Assembly: GCF_026167545.1 (NCBI RefSeq)
Contig: NZ_CP110678.1
Coordinates: forward strand, 3,213,501 to 3,277,500
Direction: 5' to 3'
DNA length: 64,000 nucleotides
From: Sphingomonas sp. S1-29
GTDB lineage: Bacteria > Pseudomonadota > Alphaproteobacteria > Sphingomonadales > Sphingomonadaceae
In this document: positions 17,273 to 25,245 of the stretch, in pieces
How positions within the stretch are numbered: position 1 is the first letter of the stretch
How the letters are laid out: every line of letters begins with the position of its first letter
Notes under the pieces: generated by a model
What the model saw: only the letters and a program-made list of their open reading frames with translations
Databases searched by the model: none
What the model was told of the DNA's origin: nothing
Translations under genes and position numbers: made by a program

Positions 17273-17294
17273 GGCCACCCCGGAAGGGGTGGCC
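17273..17294 (+). terminator. Hairpin between the glycosyltransferase gene and trcR
   Basis: This is a perfect 9-bp stem GGCCACCCC / GGGGTGGCC with a GGAA tetraloop, followed by CTTATTGTTTCT. It ends 24 bp before the trcR GTG start and only 10 bp before its ribosome-binding site. It could terminate the upstream operon or be a structured leader of trcR. Confidence 0.7.
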
Positions 17295-17318
17295 CTTATT
17301 GTTTCTGGAGACTTTGCC

Positions 17319-17990
17319 GTGGCCCAGCCTTTGATGCCGCATGCGACCGCTTCCTGGCTGGTCGACAACACCGCGCTTTCGTTCGACCAGATCGCCGATT
17401 TCTGCGGCCTGCACATCCTCGAGATCCAGGCGATCGCCGACGACACGACCTCGGCCAAGCTGACCGGGCGCGATCCGGTGCGCGCGCACGAGCTGACGCA
17501 GGACGAGATCGAGAAGGGCCAGGCCGATCCCGATTATCGGCTGGTGATGCAGAAGGGCCCCGAGCAGGTCCGCCGCACCAAGGGCCCGCGCTATACCCCG
17601 GTGAGCAAGCGCCAGGACAAGCCCGACGGCATCGCCTGGATCATCCGCAACCACCCCGAGATTTCGGACGGCGCGATCGGCAAGCTGATCGGCACCACGC
17701 GCACGACGATCGCGGCGCTGCGCGACCGCAGCCATTGGAACATCGCCAACATCACGCCGAAGGATCCGGTGACGCTGGGGCTGTGCTCGCAGCGCGAGCT
17801 CGACGCACTCGTCGCCAAGGCGGCGAAGGCCGCGGGGATCGAGGCGCCGACCGACACCCGGCTCGAAGGCGATCGCGAAGTGCTGCTGGCGCAATTGCGC
17901 GCCGAGCGCGAGGCGCTGGCGCGCGGCGACGTGGTCGAGACCGAGAAGCCATTGTTCAAGAGCGACATCGTCGATCCCTGGAAGAAGTGA
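17319..17990 (+). CDS. trcR: Cell-cycle transcriptional regulator TrcR (DUF1013)
   Basis: The 223-residue protein has the DUF1013/TrcR pattern PLMPHATASWLVDNTALSFDQIADFCGLH, LEIQAIAD, LTQDEIEKGQADPDYRL, then DGIAWIIRNHPEISDGAIGKLIGTT, TIAALRDRSHWN. TrcR proteins are conserved in alphaproteobacteria and associated with RNA polymerase and cell-cycle genes. The helix-turn-helix-like GKLIGTTRTTIAALRDR fits DNA binding. The GTG at 17319 is chosen because it gives the family N-terminus and has CTGGAG 8 bases upstream. Confidence 0.9.
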   Translation: MAQPLMPHATASWLVDNTALSFDQIADFCGLHILEIQAIADDTTSAKLTGRDPVRAHELTQDEIEKGQADPDYRLVMQKGPEQVRRTKGPRYTPVSKRQDKPDGIAWIIRNHPEISDGAIGKLIGTTRTTIAALRDRSHWNIANITPKDPVTLGLCSQRELDALVAKAAKAAGIEAPTDTRLEGDREVLLAQLRAEREALARGDVVETEKPLFKSDIVDPWKK

Positions 17991-17999
17991 TGTTCTAAA

Positions 18000-18126
18000 T
18001 TCCCCTCCCTTTCGGGAGGGGCAGGGGGTGGGTAGCGTGCTCGTGATACGGCTGCGCGGCTGGTGAACCCGGCCGTACCACCCGGACCCGACCCGCCCCC
18101 CAACCCCTCCCTTTCAGGGAGGGGAG
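18000..18126. repeat. Long palindromic repeat, C/G-rich family (copy 1)
   Basis: The element begins TTCCCCTCCCTTTCGGGAGGGG, followed by CAGGGGGTGGGTAGCGTGC, and ends with the inverted partner CGCCCCCCAACCCCTCCC then TTTCAGGGAGGGGAG. Each end is itself a small hairpin and the two ends can pair. Related copies are at 19973-20081, 28413-28540, 41671-41800 and 45021-45121. All lie in intergenic DNA. Confidence 0.85.
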
Positions 18127-18192
18127 ACCTTCGACCCCATTGCCTCCGCGCGCGCCGAAGCTACGCTGCCCCCAACTTATCGGGAGCCAGCC

Positions 18193-19062
18193 ATGACCGA
18201 CCTGCGCCAGCGTGCGATCGACCTCTACGACGCCTTCACCCATGAGCATCGCGACCGGCGGCAATTGCTGCGCGAGACCGCGCTGCTGGTCGGATCGGTC
18301 GCGGCTGCCGAGGCGCTGATCGCGACGATCGCGGCATCACCCGCCGCCGCGCAGCAAATCGCCGCCGACGATCCGCGGTTGCTGACCGAAACCAAGACCG
18401 GGGTCGAGGCAGGCAAGCCCTTCACCGCGTATTTCGCCGCGCCGCGCCAGGCCGCGCGCAACGCCGGCTATGTGTTGGTCGTCCATGAAAATCGCGGGCT
18501 CAACGCGCATATCAAGGACGTCGCGCGCCGCGTGGCGCTAGCCGGCTATCGCGCGATCGCGCCCGATTTCCTCGCACCGCAGGGCGGCACCCCCGAGGAT
18601 GAGGACCAAGCGCGCGCGCTGATCGGCACGCTCGATTACGACCTGGCGCTGGCGCAAGCGGTCGCTACCGCCAAGCGTGTGAAGCGCGATACGCGCGGCG
18701 CGCGCGTCGGCGCGGTCGGTTTTTGCTGGGGCGGCGCGTTCGTCAACCGGCTGGCGGTGGCGGCGGGCGACGCGCTGGACGCCGGCGCATCCTATTACGG
18801 CCCGGCGCCCGCCCCGACCGAGGCAGCGAAGGTTCGCGCCGCGATGGTCGTCCATCTGGCGGGCAAGGACGCGCGGGTGAACGCTACCGGGGTGCCATGG
18901 GGCGAGGCGCTGAAGGCGGCGGGCAAGGGCGAGGCGTTCGTCTATCCCGAGGTCGACCATGCGTTCAACAACGATACCTCGACCGCGCGCTACGACAAGG
19001 CGGCGGCCGATCTTGCCTGGTCGCGGACGCTGGCGCTGTTCGCGAAGCATCTTGACGGCTGA
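18193..19062 (+). CDS. Dienelactone hydrolase family protein, exported
   Basis: The 289-residue alpha/beta hydrolase has an N-terminal region with RDRRQLLRETALLVG and an Ala-rich hydrophobic stretch ending SPAAAQQ, which resembles a Tat- or Sec-type signal placed about 20 residues in. The catalytic nucleophile is Cys178 in GFCWGG, with His256 in VDHAFNND and an intervening Asp in LAGKDARVN, the Cys-Asp-His triad of dienelactone hydrolases. It may act on lactones or esters in the periplasm. The native substrate is unknown. Confidence 0.88.
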   Translation: MTDLRQRAIDLYDAFTHEHRDRRQLLRETALLVGSVAAAEALIATIAASPAAAQQIAADDPRLLTETKTGVEAGKPFTAYFAAPRQAARNAGYVLVVHENRGLNAHIKDVARRVALAGYRAIAPDFLAPQGGTPEDEDQARALIGTLDYDLALAQAVATAKRVKRDTRGARVGAVGFCWGGAFVNRLAVAAGDALDAGASYYGPAPAPTEAAKVRAAMVVHLAGKDARVNATGVPWGEALKAAGKGEAFVYPEVDHAFNNDTSTARYDKAAADLAWSRTLALFAKHLDG

Positions 19063-19106
19063 GCGATTTCGTTCGACATTTGTTCCGACACGACTCGGAG
19101 GCGATC

Positions 19107-19736
19107 ATGAGCGACGACTTGGTTTTCTACACCAACCCCATGTCGCGCGGGCAGATCGCGCGCTGGATGCTCGAGGAGGCGGGTGCGCCCTACCGCACCG
19201 AGCTGCTCGAATATGGCACGATGAGCAGCGAGGCCTATCGCGCGATCAACCCGATGGCGAAGGTGCCGGCGATCCAGCATGGCGACCGCGTGGTGACCGA
19301 ATGCGCGGCGATCTGCGCGTATCTGGCGGACGCCTTTCCCGAAGCCGGGCTGGCGCCGCCGACCACCGACCGCGCCGATTATTATCGCTGGCTGTTCTTT
19401 GCCGCCGGGCCGGTCGAACATGCGGTGACCAACCGCGCGATCGGCGTCGAGGTGCCGCCCGACAAGCAGGGGATGGTCGGCTATGGCGATTTCGACCGGG
19501 TGGTCGACGTGCTCGATGGCTGGCTGGCGACGCACGACTATGTCGCGGGCGGACGCTTCACCGCGGCCGATGTCTATGTCGGGGCGCAGGTGATCTGGGG
19601 GCTGGGGTTCGGTTCGCTGCCCAAGCGGGCTTCGTTCGAAGCCTATGCGGCGCGGTTGACCCAGCGGGAGGGGTATTTGCGTGCCAAGGCGATGGACGAT
19701 GCGTTGATCGCGGAGATGCAGGCGGTGGCGGGGTAG
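19107..19736 (+). CDS. Glutathione S-transferase
   Basis: The 209-residue protein has a thioredoxin-like N-terminal domain with LVFYTNPMSRGQIARWML (Ser13 as likely catalytic residue), the cis-proline region KVPAIQHGDRVVTECAAICAYLAD, and a helical C-terminal domain with GRFTAADVYVGAQVIWGL. It conjugates or reduces substrates with glutathione in the cytoplasm. The ATG at 19107 has CGGAG 7 bases upstream; an earlier in-frame ATG-like codon at 19080 has no homology. It lies 44 bp after the dienelactone hydrolase gene. Confidence 0.92.
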   Translation: MSDDLVFYTNPMSRGQIARWMLEEAGAPYRTELLEYGTMSSEAYRAINPMAKVPAIQHGDRVVTECAAICAYLADAFPEAGLAPPTTDRADYYRWLFFAAGPVEHAVTNRAIGVEVPPDKQGMVGYGDFDRVVDVLDGWLATHDYVAGGRFTAADVYVGAQVIWGLGFGSLPKRASFEAYAARLTQREGYLRAKAMDDALIAEMQAVAG

Positions 19737-19760
19737 GGGAGCTTGCTTCGACCCGGATGC

Positions 19761-19834
19761 CGTTCGTTTCGAGCGAAGTCGAGAAATGGGCCTGAGCGCT
19801 GGGGGCGGTTTCTCGACTTCGCTCGAAACGAACG
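19761..19834. repeat. 26-bp perfect inverted repeat
   Basis: Two arms at 19761-19786 and 19809-19834 (CGTTCGTTTCGAGCGAAGTC plus six bases, and its exact complement) surround a 22-bp centre. The sequence resembles the CGTTCGTCCTGAG family at 20114-20471 and 21872-21964. It lies just after the GST stop and could end its transcript. Confidence 0.88.
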
Positions 19835-19972
19835 GGTGGGTTGGGCGTGCAGGTCTGGAGCTGGTGGCTTTTGGCTCGCGGCTTTCATGGGGCGCTGCCC
19901 GCTGGCCGAGAGGCGGTGCGCATGCCTTGGTAATCGTCTGCACGTGGGTGCCGCACCCTCCGCCCCAGACCA

Positions 19973-20081
19973 CTCCCCTCCCTGGACAAGGGAGGGTTGG
20001 GGGTGGGTCGGTTCGCGAGGGAACGCCTCGCGCGCCACGGGCCTACCCACCCCCGGCCCCTCCCTTGTCCAGGGAGGGGAG
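19973..20081. repeat. Long palindromic repeat, C/G-rich family (copy 2)
   Basis: Arms CTCCCCTCCCTGGACAAGGG+A (19973-19993) and the exact complement at 20061-20081 flank GGTTGGGGGTGGGT...ACCCACCCCCGGCC. This is the best-preserved copy of the family at 18000-18126. Confidence 0.88.
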
Positions 20082-20113
20082 GATTGGGATCGGGTCGTCC
20101 GTTTGGTCCCCTT

Positions 20114-20234
20114 CCGTTCGTCCTGAGCAGGGGCTGATCTGAGCGAAGACCCTTATCGAAGGACATTTCCCCCAGGCGGGCCGGTGCTTCGATACGCCGC
20201 TTCGACAAGCTCAGCGGCTACTCAGCACGAACGG
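20114..20234. repeat. CGTTCGTCCTGAG palindromic repeat (copy 1)
   Basis: Starts CCGTTCGTCCTGAGCAGGGG and ends GCTACTCAGCACGAACGG. It contains GAGCGAAGACCC and CTTCGACAAGCTCAGC inner segments that also pair. Other copies are at 20315-20471, 21872-21964 and 31128-31242. Confidence 0.85.
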
Positions 20235-20314
20235 GGTGGGGCGGGGCGAATGTCGGGATGGACGGGTGAGCGACACGCCGCCGCCTCGAACAACAAGTCC
20301 TCTGACCTTCCCCC

Positions 20315-20471
20315 CCGTTCGTCCTGAGTAGGGGCTGAGCTTGTCGAAGACCCGTATCGAAGGATCTGCCCCAGGCGGGCGGGTGCTTCGGTACGCTGCC
20401 CTGCGACTGCCTGCCGAGGCAGGCGCTCGGGACAGGCGTCGACAAGCTCAGCGGTTACTCAGCACGAACGG
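20315..20471. repeat. CGTTCGTCCTGAG palindromic repeat (copy 2)
   Basis: Starts CCGTTCGTCCTGAGTAGGGG then CTGAGCTTGTCGAAGACCC and ends GACAAGCTCAGCGGTTACTC, AGCACGAACGG. It is longer than copy 1 because of an insert near 20404-20440 (CTGCCTGCCGAGGCAGGCG, itself a small hairpin). Confidence 0.85.
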
Positions 20472-20491
20472 TCTGTAGGCGATCAGTCTCC

Positions 20492-21790
20492 TCACCGCGG
20501 CGCGGGCGGGGTCCTTCCGGCGAACGATACGATGCTCTCGGTCCCGTCCGCCGCAACCGACGATACCCCGAAGAAGTGATCGTCGACGATCACGTCCTTG
20601 ACCACCAATTCGGTCCCGGTGGTGTCGCGATGGTTGGTCCAGTCGGCGGTGTCGTTGCGGCGCCAGTGGATGCGATAGCGGGCGGCGCCCTCGACCGGTT
20701 GCCACTTCACCGTCGCGTCGAAGCTCAGCGCGCCATCGACGCTCACGCCCTCGGGGGCGGCGGGGGCGCCCGCGAGTCGGCGGGCGGCGGCGACGTTGAT
20801 CGCGGTGACCTTCGCCAGATAGGGGAAGTCCATCTTGTCGATCGTGTCGCCATAGACGCGGCCGTTTTCGGTGCGCAGATTCTGGTGCTGCTGGTCGTAA
20901 TTCTCGGCGCCGACCGAGAAGCGTACCGCCGGATAGCCCAGCCGCAGGAACGCCTCGTGATCGCCACCACGGCCGAAGCGGTCGGGGCGGCGGACTGCGA
21001 ACACGTCGAGCGCGCCGGGCATGCCTTCGGCGACGTCGTCGATCGCCTTGGCGAGCGAGCGGCTGGGGCCGTCATCCTCGCCGCCGTCGCCGCGCCGGCG
21101 TTTGGCTTCCTCGATCGTCTCGACCTGGCGGATGCCTTCGGAGAAGACGCGGACGCGGTCGGCGACTCGCTTGCCGTTCTGGCCAACCGTGTTGCCGACG
21201 ATGTCGTTGCTGAGCACCGCCGAGACCTTCCAGCCGCGCTCGCGCGCGGTTTCGGCGAGCAACGTCGCGCCCCACAGCCCCTGTTCCTCGCCCGAGAGCG
21301 CGGCATAGACGATCGTCGCGCGATGCTTCTGCTTCGACAGCAACCGCGCGGCTTCGAACACCAGGGCGACCCCCGAGGCATCGTCGTTTGCGCCGGGCGC
21401 ATCGCCGGTCGCGTCCATCACGTCGCTGTTGCGGCTGTCGATATGCCCCTGAAGGATCACGACGCGGCCGGGCTCGGTGCCCGGCTGGATCGCGAGCACG
21501 TCGACGACGTTCACGCCGGTCGGCGCGCGCGGGCCGGTGAAACTGCGCTCGATCGTCTCGGTCTTGATGCAGCCGCCGCACGCCTTGGCGATCCGATCGA
21601 ACTCGGCCTGCGCCCAGCGGCGCGCGGCGCCGATCCCGCGCTTGGGATCGGTGACCGAGGAGGCGGTGTGGCGGGTGCCGAAATCGACCATCGTCTGGAC
21701 ATCGGCGCGCAGCCGCTGCGGGCTGGGCTGGTCTTGCGCGATGGCGGGGGTGGCGAGGAGGACGAGCGGGAGGGGGAGGGTTTTGAGCAT
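20492..21790 (-). CDS. Secreted M28 family metallopeptidase
   Basis: The 432-residue protein has a signal peptide (MLKTLPLPLVLLATPAIAQD) and an M28 zinc-peptidase domain. The metal and catalytic residues are visible in LQGHIDSRN, PGANDDASGVALV, AALSGEEQGLWG and GRGGDHEAFLRLGYPAVRF. A C-terminal fibronectin-like segment (VKWQPVEGAARYRIHWRRND) follows. It is probably a periplasmic or secreted aminopeptidase. A much longer open frame exists upstream but only from 21790 does it look like protein, and the signal peptide fixes the start. Confidence 0.92.
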   Translation of the reverse strand: MLKTLPLPLVLLATPAIAQDQPSPQRLRADVQTMVDFGTRHTASSVTDPKRGIGAARRWAQAEFDRIAKACGGCIKTETIERSFTGPRAPTGVNVVDVLAIQPGTEPGRVVILQGHIDSRNSDVMDATGDAPGANDDASGVALVFEAARLLSKQKHRATIVYAALSGEEQGLWGATLLAETARERGWKVSAVLSNDIVGNTVGQNGKRVADRVRVFSEGIRQVETIEEAKRRRGDGGEDDGPSRSLAKAIDDVAEGMPGALDVFAVRRPDRFGRGGDHEAFLRLGYPAVRFSVGAENYDQQHQNLRTENGRVYGDTIDKMDFPYLAKVTAINVAAARRLAGAPAAPEGVSVDGALSFDATVKWQPVEGAARYRIHWRRNDTADWTNHRDTTGTELVVKDVIVDDHFFGVSSVAADGTESIVSFAGRTPPAPR

Positions 21791-21871
21791 GGCGCGAACG
21801 TGGCTGGAAATCGGGCGCGGCTCAAGGTCTTCGTTTGGGGGAACGCGCTGGTGATTGCGGAATACCCTTTT

Positions 21872-21964
21872 CCCGTTCGTGCTGAGCCTGTCGAAGCACT
21901 GCTCTTCTTCTGCGACTGACCCGCGAGAGAAGAACGGTGCTTCGACAAGCTCAGCACGAACGGG
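21872..21964. repeat. CGTTCGTGCTGAG palindromic repeat (copy 3)
   Basis: Arms of 28 bp (21872-21899 and 21937-21964) match with a single mismatch around a 37-bp centre. It sits between the universal stress protein stop and the M28 peptidase start, both on the minus strand. Confidence 0.9.
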
Positions 21965-21975
21965 GGTAGGCTCCC

Positions 21976-22431
21976 TCAGCTCAAGCGGTCGATCGCGTCG
22001 CGATCGAGGCTGCCGGGGATGATCATCAGCGGCACCGAGAGCGTGCCCGCATCGGCGCCGGCGAAGTGCGACACTAGCGGCCCCGGCGGGCCGCTCGCGG
22101 CGGCGCCGAGCACCAGCGCGGCGATGTCGGGGTTGGCGGCGATCATTTCGCGGACGACCTTGGGGCCTTCGCCCTGGCGCACGGTGATCGAGGGCTTGAG
22201 CCCCGATTCGGTGAGCAACGTACCCGCGGCGCCGGCGACCAGCGCCTCGGCGCGCTGCAGCGCTTCCTCCTCGATCGTCGCCATCACGCCGCCCCATTGG
22301 ACGAAGTCGGGGGTGGGGACGAGCGCGAGGATCTCGACCCCGCCGCCGGTCTTGACCGCACGCCGCGCGGTGAAGCGCATCGCGATCTCGGATTCGGGAC
22401 TTTCGTCGATCACCACCAGATAGGTACGCAT
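21976..22431 (-). CDS. Universal stress protein (UspA family)
   Basis: This 151-residue single-domain UspA-fold protein begins MRTYLVVIDESPESEIAMRFTARRAV and contains VLGAAASGPPGPLVSHFAG, a variant of the G-2x-G-9x-G(S/T) nucleotide motif, followed by SVPLMIIPG. ATP binding is therefore possible but the motif is not canonical. It likely acts in the cytoplasm under stress. Its transcription runs toward the M28 peptidase gene with a palindromic repeat in between. Confidence 0.85.
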   Translation of the reverse strand: MRTYLVVIDESPESEIAMRFTARRAVKTGGGVEILALVPTPDFVQWGGVMATIEEEALQRAEALVAGAAGTLLTESGLKPSITVRQGEGPKVVREMIAANPDIAALVLGAAASGPPGPLVSHFAGADAGTLSVPLMIIPGSLDRDAIDRLS

Positions 22432-22607
22432 TTGCTCTCCCCCTTTTTCCCACAGGTGGCCCGGCGCGCGCCCGCGTGCAAGATGCCGTTACGGGTTCGT
22501 GCGGTTCGCGCGGGGCTTTGGCCGCCGCGAGGTAACCCCAAGCCTTGACCTGCGCGGGTCACATCGCGAAGGAAGGCCTTCCCCAGGATCAAATGCCAGG
22601 ATTTGCG

Positions 22608-23942
22608 ATGTCGATCGAACTCAAGATGCCGGCGCTGTCACCGACGATGGAAGAAGGCACGCTGGCCAAATGGCTGGTCAAGGAAGGCGACAGCGTGAAG
22701 TCGGGCGACCTGATGGCGGAGATCGAGACCGACAAGGCGACGATGGAATTCGAAGCGGTCGATGAAGGCGTGATCGCCAAGATCCTGGTCGCCGAGGGCA
22801 CCGACGGGGTGAAGGTCGGCACCGTGATCGCGATCATCGCCGAAGAGGGCGAGGATGCGGGATCGGTCGAAGCGCCCCAGGCGGCTGCCGCGCCCGCACC
22901 CAAGGCCGATAATGTCGGCCCCGCGGCGACCGCCGACGAGGCGCGTACCCAGGAAGTCAGCGAAGAGACCGGCGCGACCGATGCTGCCGGTACCGCGCCA
23001 GCCGCGGCGTCGGGCGATCGCGTGAAGGCTAGCCCGCTGGCGCGCCGGCTGGCCGCCGAAAAGGGCATCGAGCTTTCGGCGCTGGCGGGTTCGGGGCCGA
23101 ATGGCCGGATCGTGAAGGCCGATCTCGAGGGCGCCAAGCCGGGCGCCGCGCCCGCTGCCCAAAAGGCCGCCGCGCCTGCCGCCAAGAGCGAAGCGCCTGC
23201 TGCCGCTGCGGCCGCGCCGACCGAGGCCAAGGCTGTTTGGTACGACGAAAGCATCCCGCACGAGGTCGAGAAGCTCTCGAACATCCGCAAGACGATCGCG
23301 CGTCGCCTGACCGAGGCGAAGCAGACGATCCCGCATATCTATCTGACGCTCGACATCCGGCTCGATGCGCTGCTCAAGCTGCGCGGCGAGCTCAACAAGG
23401 GGCTCGAGAGCCGCGGCGTGAAGCTGTCGGTCAACGACATGCTGATCAAGGCGCTGGGCGTCGCGCTCGAGGCGACGCCCAAGTGCAACGTCACCTTCCT
23501 GGGCAACGAGCTGGTCAGCTACAAGCGCGCCGACGTGTCGGTCGCGGTATCGACGCCGTCGGGGCTGATCACGCCGATCATCCGCGACGCCGCCAGCATC
23601 AGCCTGTCGAAGATTTCGACGCAGATGAAGGAGCTCGCCGGGCTCGCCAAGGACAACAAGCTCAAGCCCGAGCAATATCAGGGCGGCACCGCGAGCATCT
23701 CGAACATGGGGATGTTCGGGATCAAGCAGTTCGATGCGGTCATCAACCCGCCGCAGGGGATGATCCTGGCGGTCGGCGCGGGCGAGAAGCGGCCCTATAT
23801 CGTCGACGATGCGCTGGGCGTCGCGACGGTGATGTCGGCGACCGGCAGCTTCGATCACCGCGCGATCGACGGGGCCGACGGGGCGCAGCTGATGAAGCTG
23901 TTCAAGGAGCTGGTCGAAAGCCCGCTTGGCATGATCGCCTGA
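22608..23942 (+). CDS. pdhC: Pyruvate dehydrogenase E2, dihydrolipoamide acetyltransferase
   Basis: The 444-residue protein has one N-terminal lipoyl domain ([20 protein letters not shown], with the lipoyl-lysine in DKA). An Ala/Pro-rich linker follows, then an E3-binding domain ([35 protein letters not shown]), a second Ala-rich linker and a catalytic acyltransferase domain ending with [17 protein letters not shown], which holds the HRxxDG motif. It forms the core of the pyruvate dehydrogenase complex. The E1 genes are not in the window. The ATG at 22608 directly precedes [13 protein letters not shown]; a further upstream in-frame ATG gives no homology. Confidence 0.95.
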   Translation: MSIELKMPALSPTMEEGTLAKWLVKEGDSVKSGDLMAEIETDKATMEFEAVDEGVIAKILVAEGTDGVKVGTVIAIIAEEGEDAGSVEAPQAAAAPAPKADNVGPAATADEARTQEVSEETGATDAAGTAPAAASGDRVKASPLARRLAAEKGIELSALAGSGPNGRIVKADLEGAKPGAAPAAQKAAAPAAKSEAPAAAAAAPTEAKAVWYDESIPHEVEKLSNIRKTIARRLTEAKQTIPHIYLTLDIRLDALLKLRGELNKGLESRGVKLSVNDMLIKALGVALEATPKCNVTFLGNELVSYKRADVSVAVSTPSGLITPIIRDAASISLSKISTQMKELAGLAKDNKLKPEQYQGGTASISNMGMFGIKQFDAVINPPQGMILAVGAGEKRPYIVDDALGVATVMSATGSFDHRAIDGADGAQLMKLFKELVESPLGMIA

Positions 23943-23952
23943 GCGACCCGCA

Positions 23953-24150
23953 ATGGCGTTTCGCGTCCTGATCGAGGTCTTCTACGTCCTGCTCGGACTG
24001 GGCGCGGCGATCGTGATCGGGCTGACCGCCGAATGGGCGTATCCGATCGGCGCCAAGAATATCTGGCTGGTGACCTATGCCGCGATGGTTGCGGTCGTCT
24101 TGATGGGGGTGCGCCCGATCGTGCGCGCCGCCCGGGGAACACGTAAATGA
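23953..24150 (+). CDS. Small two-helix membrane protein
   Basis: This 65-residue protein has two hydrophobic helices (IEVFYVLLGLGAAIVIGLTA and IWLVTYAAMVAVVLMGV) and a basic C-terminus (RPIVRAARGTRK). No family is recognised. It starts 10 bp after the E2 stop and its stop overlaps the thioesterase start (ATGA), so it is probably translated with them. Whether it has any link to pyruvate dehydrogenase is unknown. Confidence 0.7.
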   Translation: MAFRVLIEVFYVLLGLGAAIVIGLTAEWAYPIGAKNIWLVTYAAMVAVVLMGVRPIVRAARGTRK

Positions 24151-24530
24151 ACGCCGAAATCCCGCCCGAGGGCAGCCCCGCGATCCGCGTGACGACGATG
24201 CCCGGTGACGCGAACGCCTATGGCGACATCTTCGGCGGCTGGCTGATGAGCCAGATGGACATGGCCGCCGGGCTGGTCGCGGCGCGCTATTCGAAGGGGC
24301 GCGCGGTGACGATCGCGATGGACGGGATGCAGTTCCATGCACCCGTGGCGGTGGGCGACGAGGTGTCGGTCTATTGCGAGATGGTGAAGGTGGGTCGCAC
24401 TTCGATGACGATCGCGGTCGAAGCCTGGCGCCGCGACCGGCATCAGGAAGAACAATGCCGGGTGACGCAGGCGCGATTCGTGTTCGTCGCGATCGACGAG
24501 CAACGGCGGCCGCGGGCGGTGACCGGTTGA
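24147..24530 (+). CDS. Acyl-CoA thioesterase, hotdog fold (YciA-like)
   Basis: The 127-residue protein has the hotdog thioesterase pattern TTMPGDANAYGDIFGGWLMSQMDMAAGLVAAR, with the conserved Asn/Asp region ahead of the long helix, then VTIAMDGMQFHAPVAVGDEVSVYCEMVKVGRTSMTI. YciA-type enzymes hydrolyse acyl-CoAs to recycle CoA in the cytoplasm. The start overlaps the preceding small membrane protein gene. Confidence 0.9.
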   Translation: MNAEIPPEGSPAIRVTTMPGDANAYGDIFGGWLMSQMDMAAGLVAARYSKGRAVTIAMDGMQFHAPVAVGDEVSVYCEMVKVGRTSMTIAVEAWRRDRHQEEQCRVTQARFVFVAIDEQRRPRAVTG

Positions 24531-24546
24531 GGTTGCGAACCGGCAG

Positions 24547-24565
24547 GTGTAACCCCAGGTTACAC
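24547..24565. promoter_or_regulatory. Palindromic operator candidate of the Phd/PIN module
   Basis: A perfect 8-bp inverted repeat GTGTAACC-CCA-GGTTACAC lies 14 bp before the antitoxin ATG, partly overlapping the likely promoter zone and ending just before CTGGAGG. Type II antitoxins of this class bind such palindromes to repress their own operon. It is inferred from position and symmetry. Confidence 0.65.
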
Positions 24566-24579
24566 CCTGGAGGTTGGCG

Positions 24580-24840
24580 ATGAAGATGGGCGTGAAGGAG
24601 TTTCGGGAGCGCTTCAGCGAAGTTGCCGAAGGCCAGGAGCCCGTGCTGGTCACCAAGAATGGCCGCATCGTCGGGCGATATGACCCGTTCGCGCAATCGC
24701 ACCGGCCCGACCACGATTGGGAAGCGATCGATCAGCGGTTGGACGCCTTTCGCGCCGAATGGAAAGCGCGGACCCCCGATTGGCGCGAGCGGCTACGGTC
24801 GATCGGGCTCGACGAACATGGCGATCCGATCGACGCATGA
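24580..24840 (+). CDS. Phd/YefM-type antitoxin
   Basis: This 86-residue protein starts MKMGVKEFRERFSEVAEGQEPVLVTKNGRIVGRY, the Phd/YefM N-terminal DNA-binding pattern (K.FR..FSE...G.EPV.VTK.G...). The C-terminal half (DWEAIDQRLDAFRAEWKARTPDW) is the flexible toxin-neutralising part. The ATG at 24580 has GGAGG 6 bases upstream; a TTG at 24574 is less likely. Its stop overlaps the toxin start as ATGA. Confidence 0.88.
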   Translation: MKMGVKEFRERFSEVAEGQEPVLVTKNGRIVGRYDPFAQSHRPDHDWEAIDQRLDAFRAEWKARTPDWRERLRSIGLDEHGDPIDA

Positions 24841-25235
24841 GGATGGTCGTCGACGCCAATGTCGTGGTCAGCGCGGTGCTGGGAAAGCGCAATCCGGTCG
24901 CTGCCGCGCTGGCGCGGGGGTTGGAGTTGTTCATTCCCGAAGCGCAGCTCGACGAGGCGGTGCGGGTCGTCGCGCGGCTGGGCGATGTCGGTATCGGCGA
25001 GGCGCGCCGGTTGATCGCCGACGCGACCGCTGGTTTCGCTTTCCTGCAATTGCAGGACCTCGCCGAGGTCGAGCATAGCGCCAGGGCGCGGCTTGAGGCG
25101 CGGGGGCAGTCCGACTGGCCGGTACTGGCGGCGGCAATCTTGCTCGAAGGCCATATATGGTCACGAGATCGCGATTTTTTCGGCGTGGGGGTTCCGGTCT
25201 GGTCCACCCGCAATATCGGTTTCGCTACGGCGTAA
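24837..25235 (+). CDS. PIN-domain ribonuclease toxin (VapC-like)
   Basis: The 132-residue PIN-domain protein has acidic residues in RMVVDANVVVSAVL (first Asp), LDEAVRVV, and the C-terminal SDWPVLAAAILLEGHIWSRDRDFFG with the Asp pair. VapC-type PIN toxins are Mg-dependent endoribonucleases targeting tRNA or rRNA. It is translated from an ATG overlapping the antitoxin stop. The module sits between the thioesterase gene and lpd inside a pyruvate-dehydrogenase-related cluster. Confidence 0.88.
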   Translation: MRMVVDANVVVSAVLGKRNPVAAALARGLELFIPEAQLDEAVRVVARLGDVGIGEARRLIADATAGFAFLQLQDLAEVEHSARARLEARGQSDWPVLAAAILLEGHIWSRDRDFFGVGVPVWSTRNIGFATA

Positions 25236-25245
25236 GGAGTTTTGA

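Larger units (their letters stand above)
19737..20491. other. 755-bp gap filled with palindromic repeats
   Basis: No credible gene is seen here. The stretch contains one 26-bp inverted repeat (19761-19834), one copy of the C/G-rich family (19973-20081) and two copies of the CGTTCGTCCTGAG family (20114-20234, 20315-20471). It separates the GST gene from the convergent M28 peptidase gene. Confidence 0.8.

Noticed and set aside
17995..18264. Open frames inside the C/G-rich palindromes
   Set aside because: Their translations are proline- and arginine-rich repeat products and recur at each repeat copy.
19737..20491. A CRISPR array
   Set aside because: The repeated units are long palindromes of different lengths in mixed order, not short direct repeats with regular spacers, and no cas genes are present.
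20492..22453. A 653-codon frame that would extend the M28 peptidase back through the universal stress protein gene
   Set aside because: The first 220 residues are an out-of-frame shadow of the stress protein gene plus a repeat; the peptidase has its own signal peptide at 21790.
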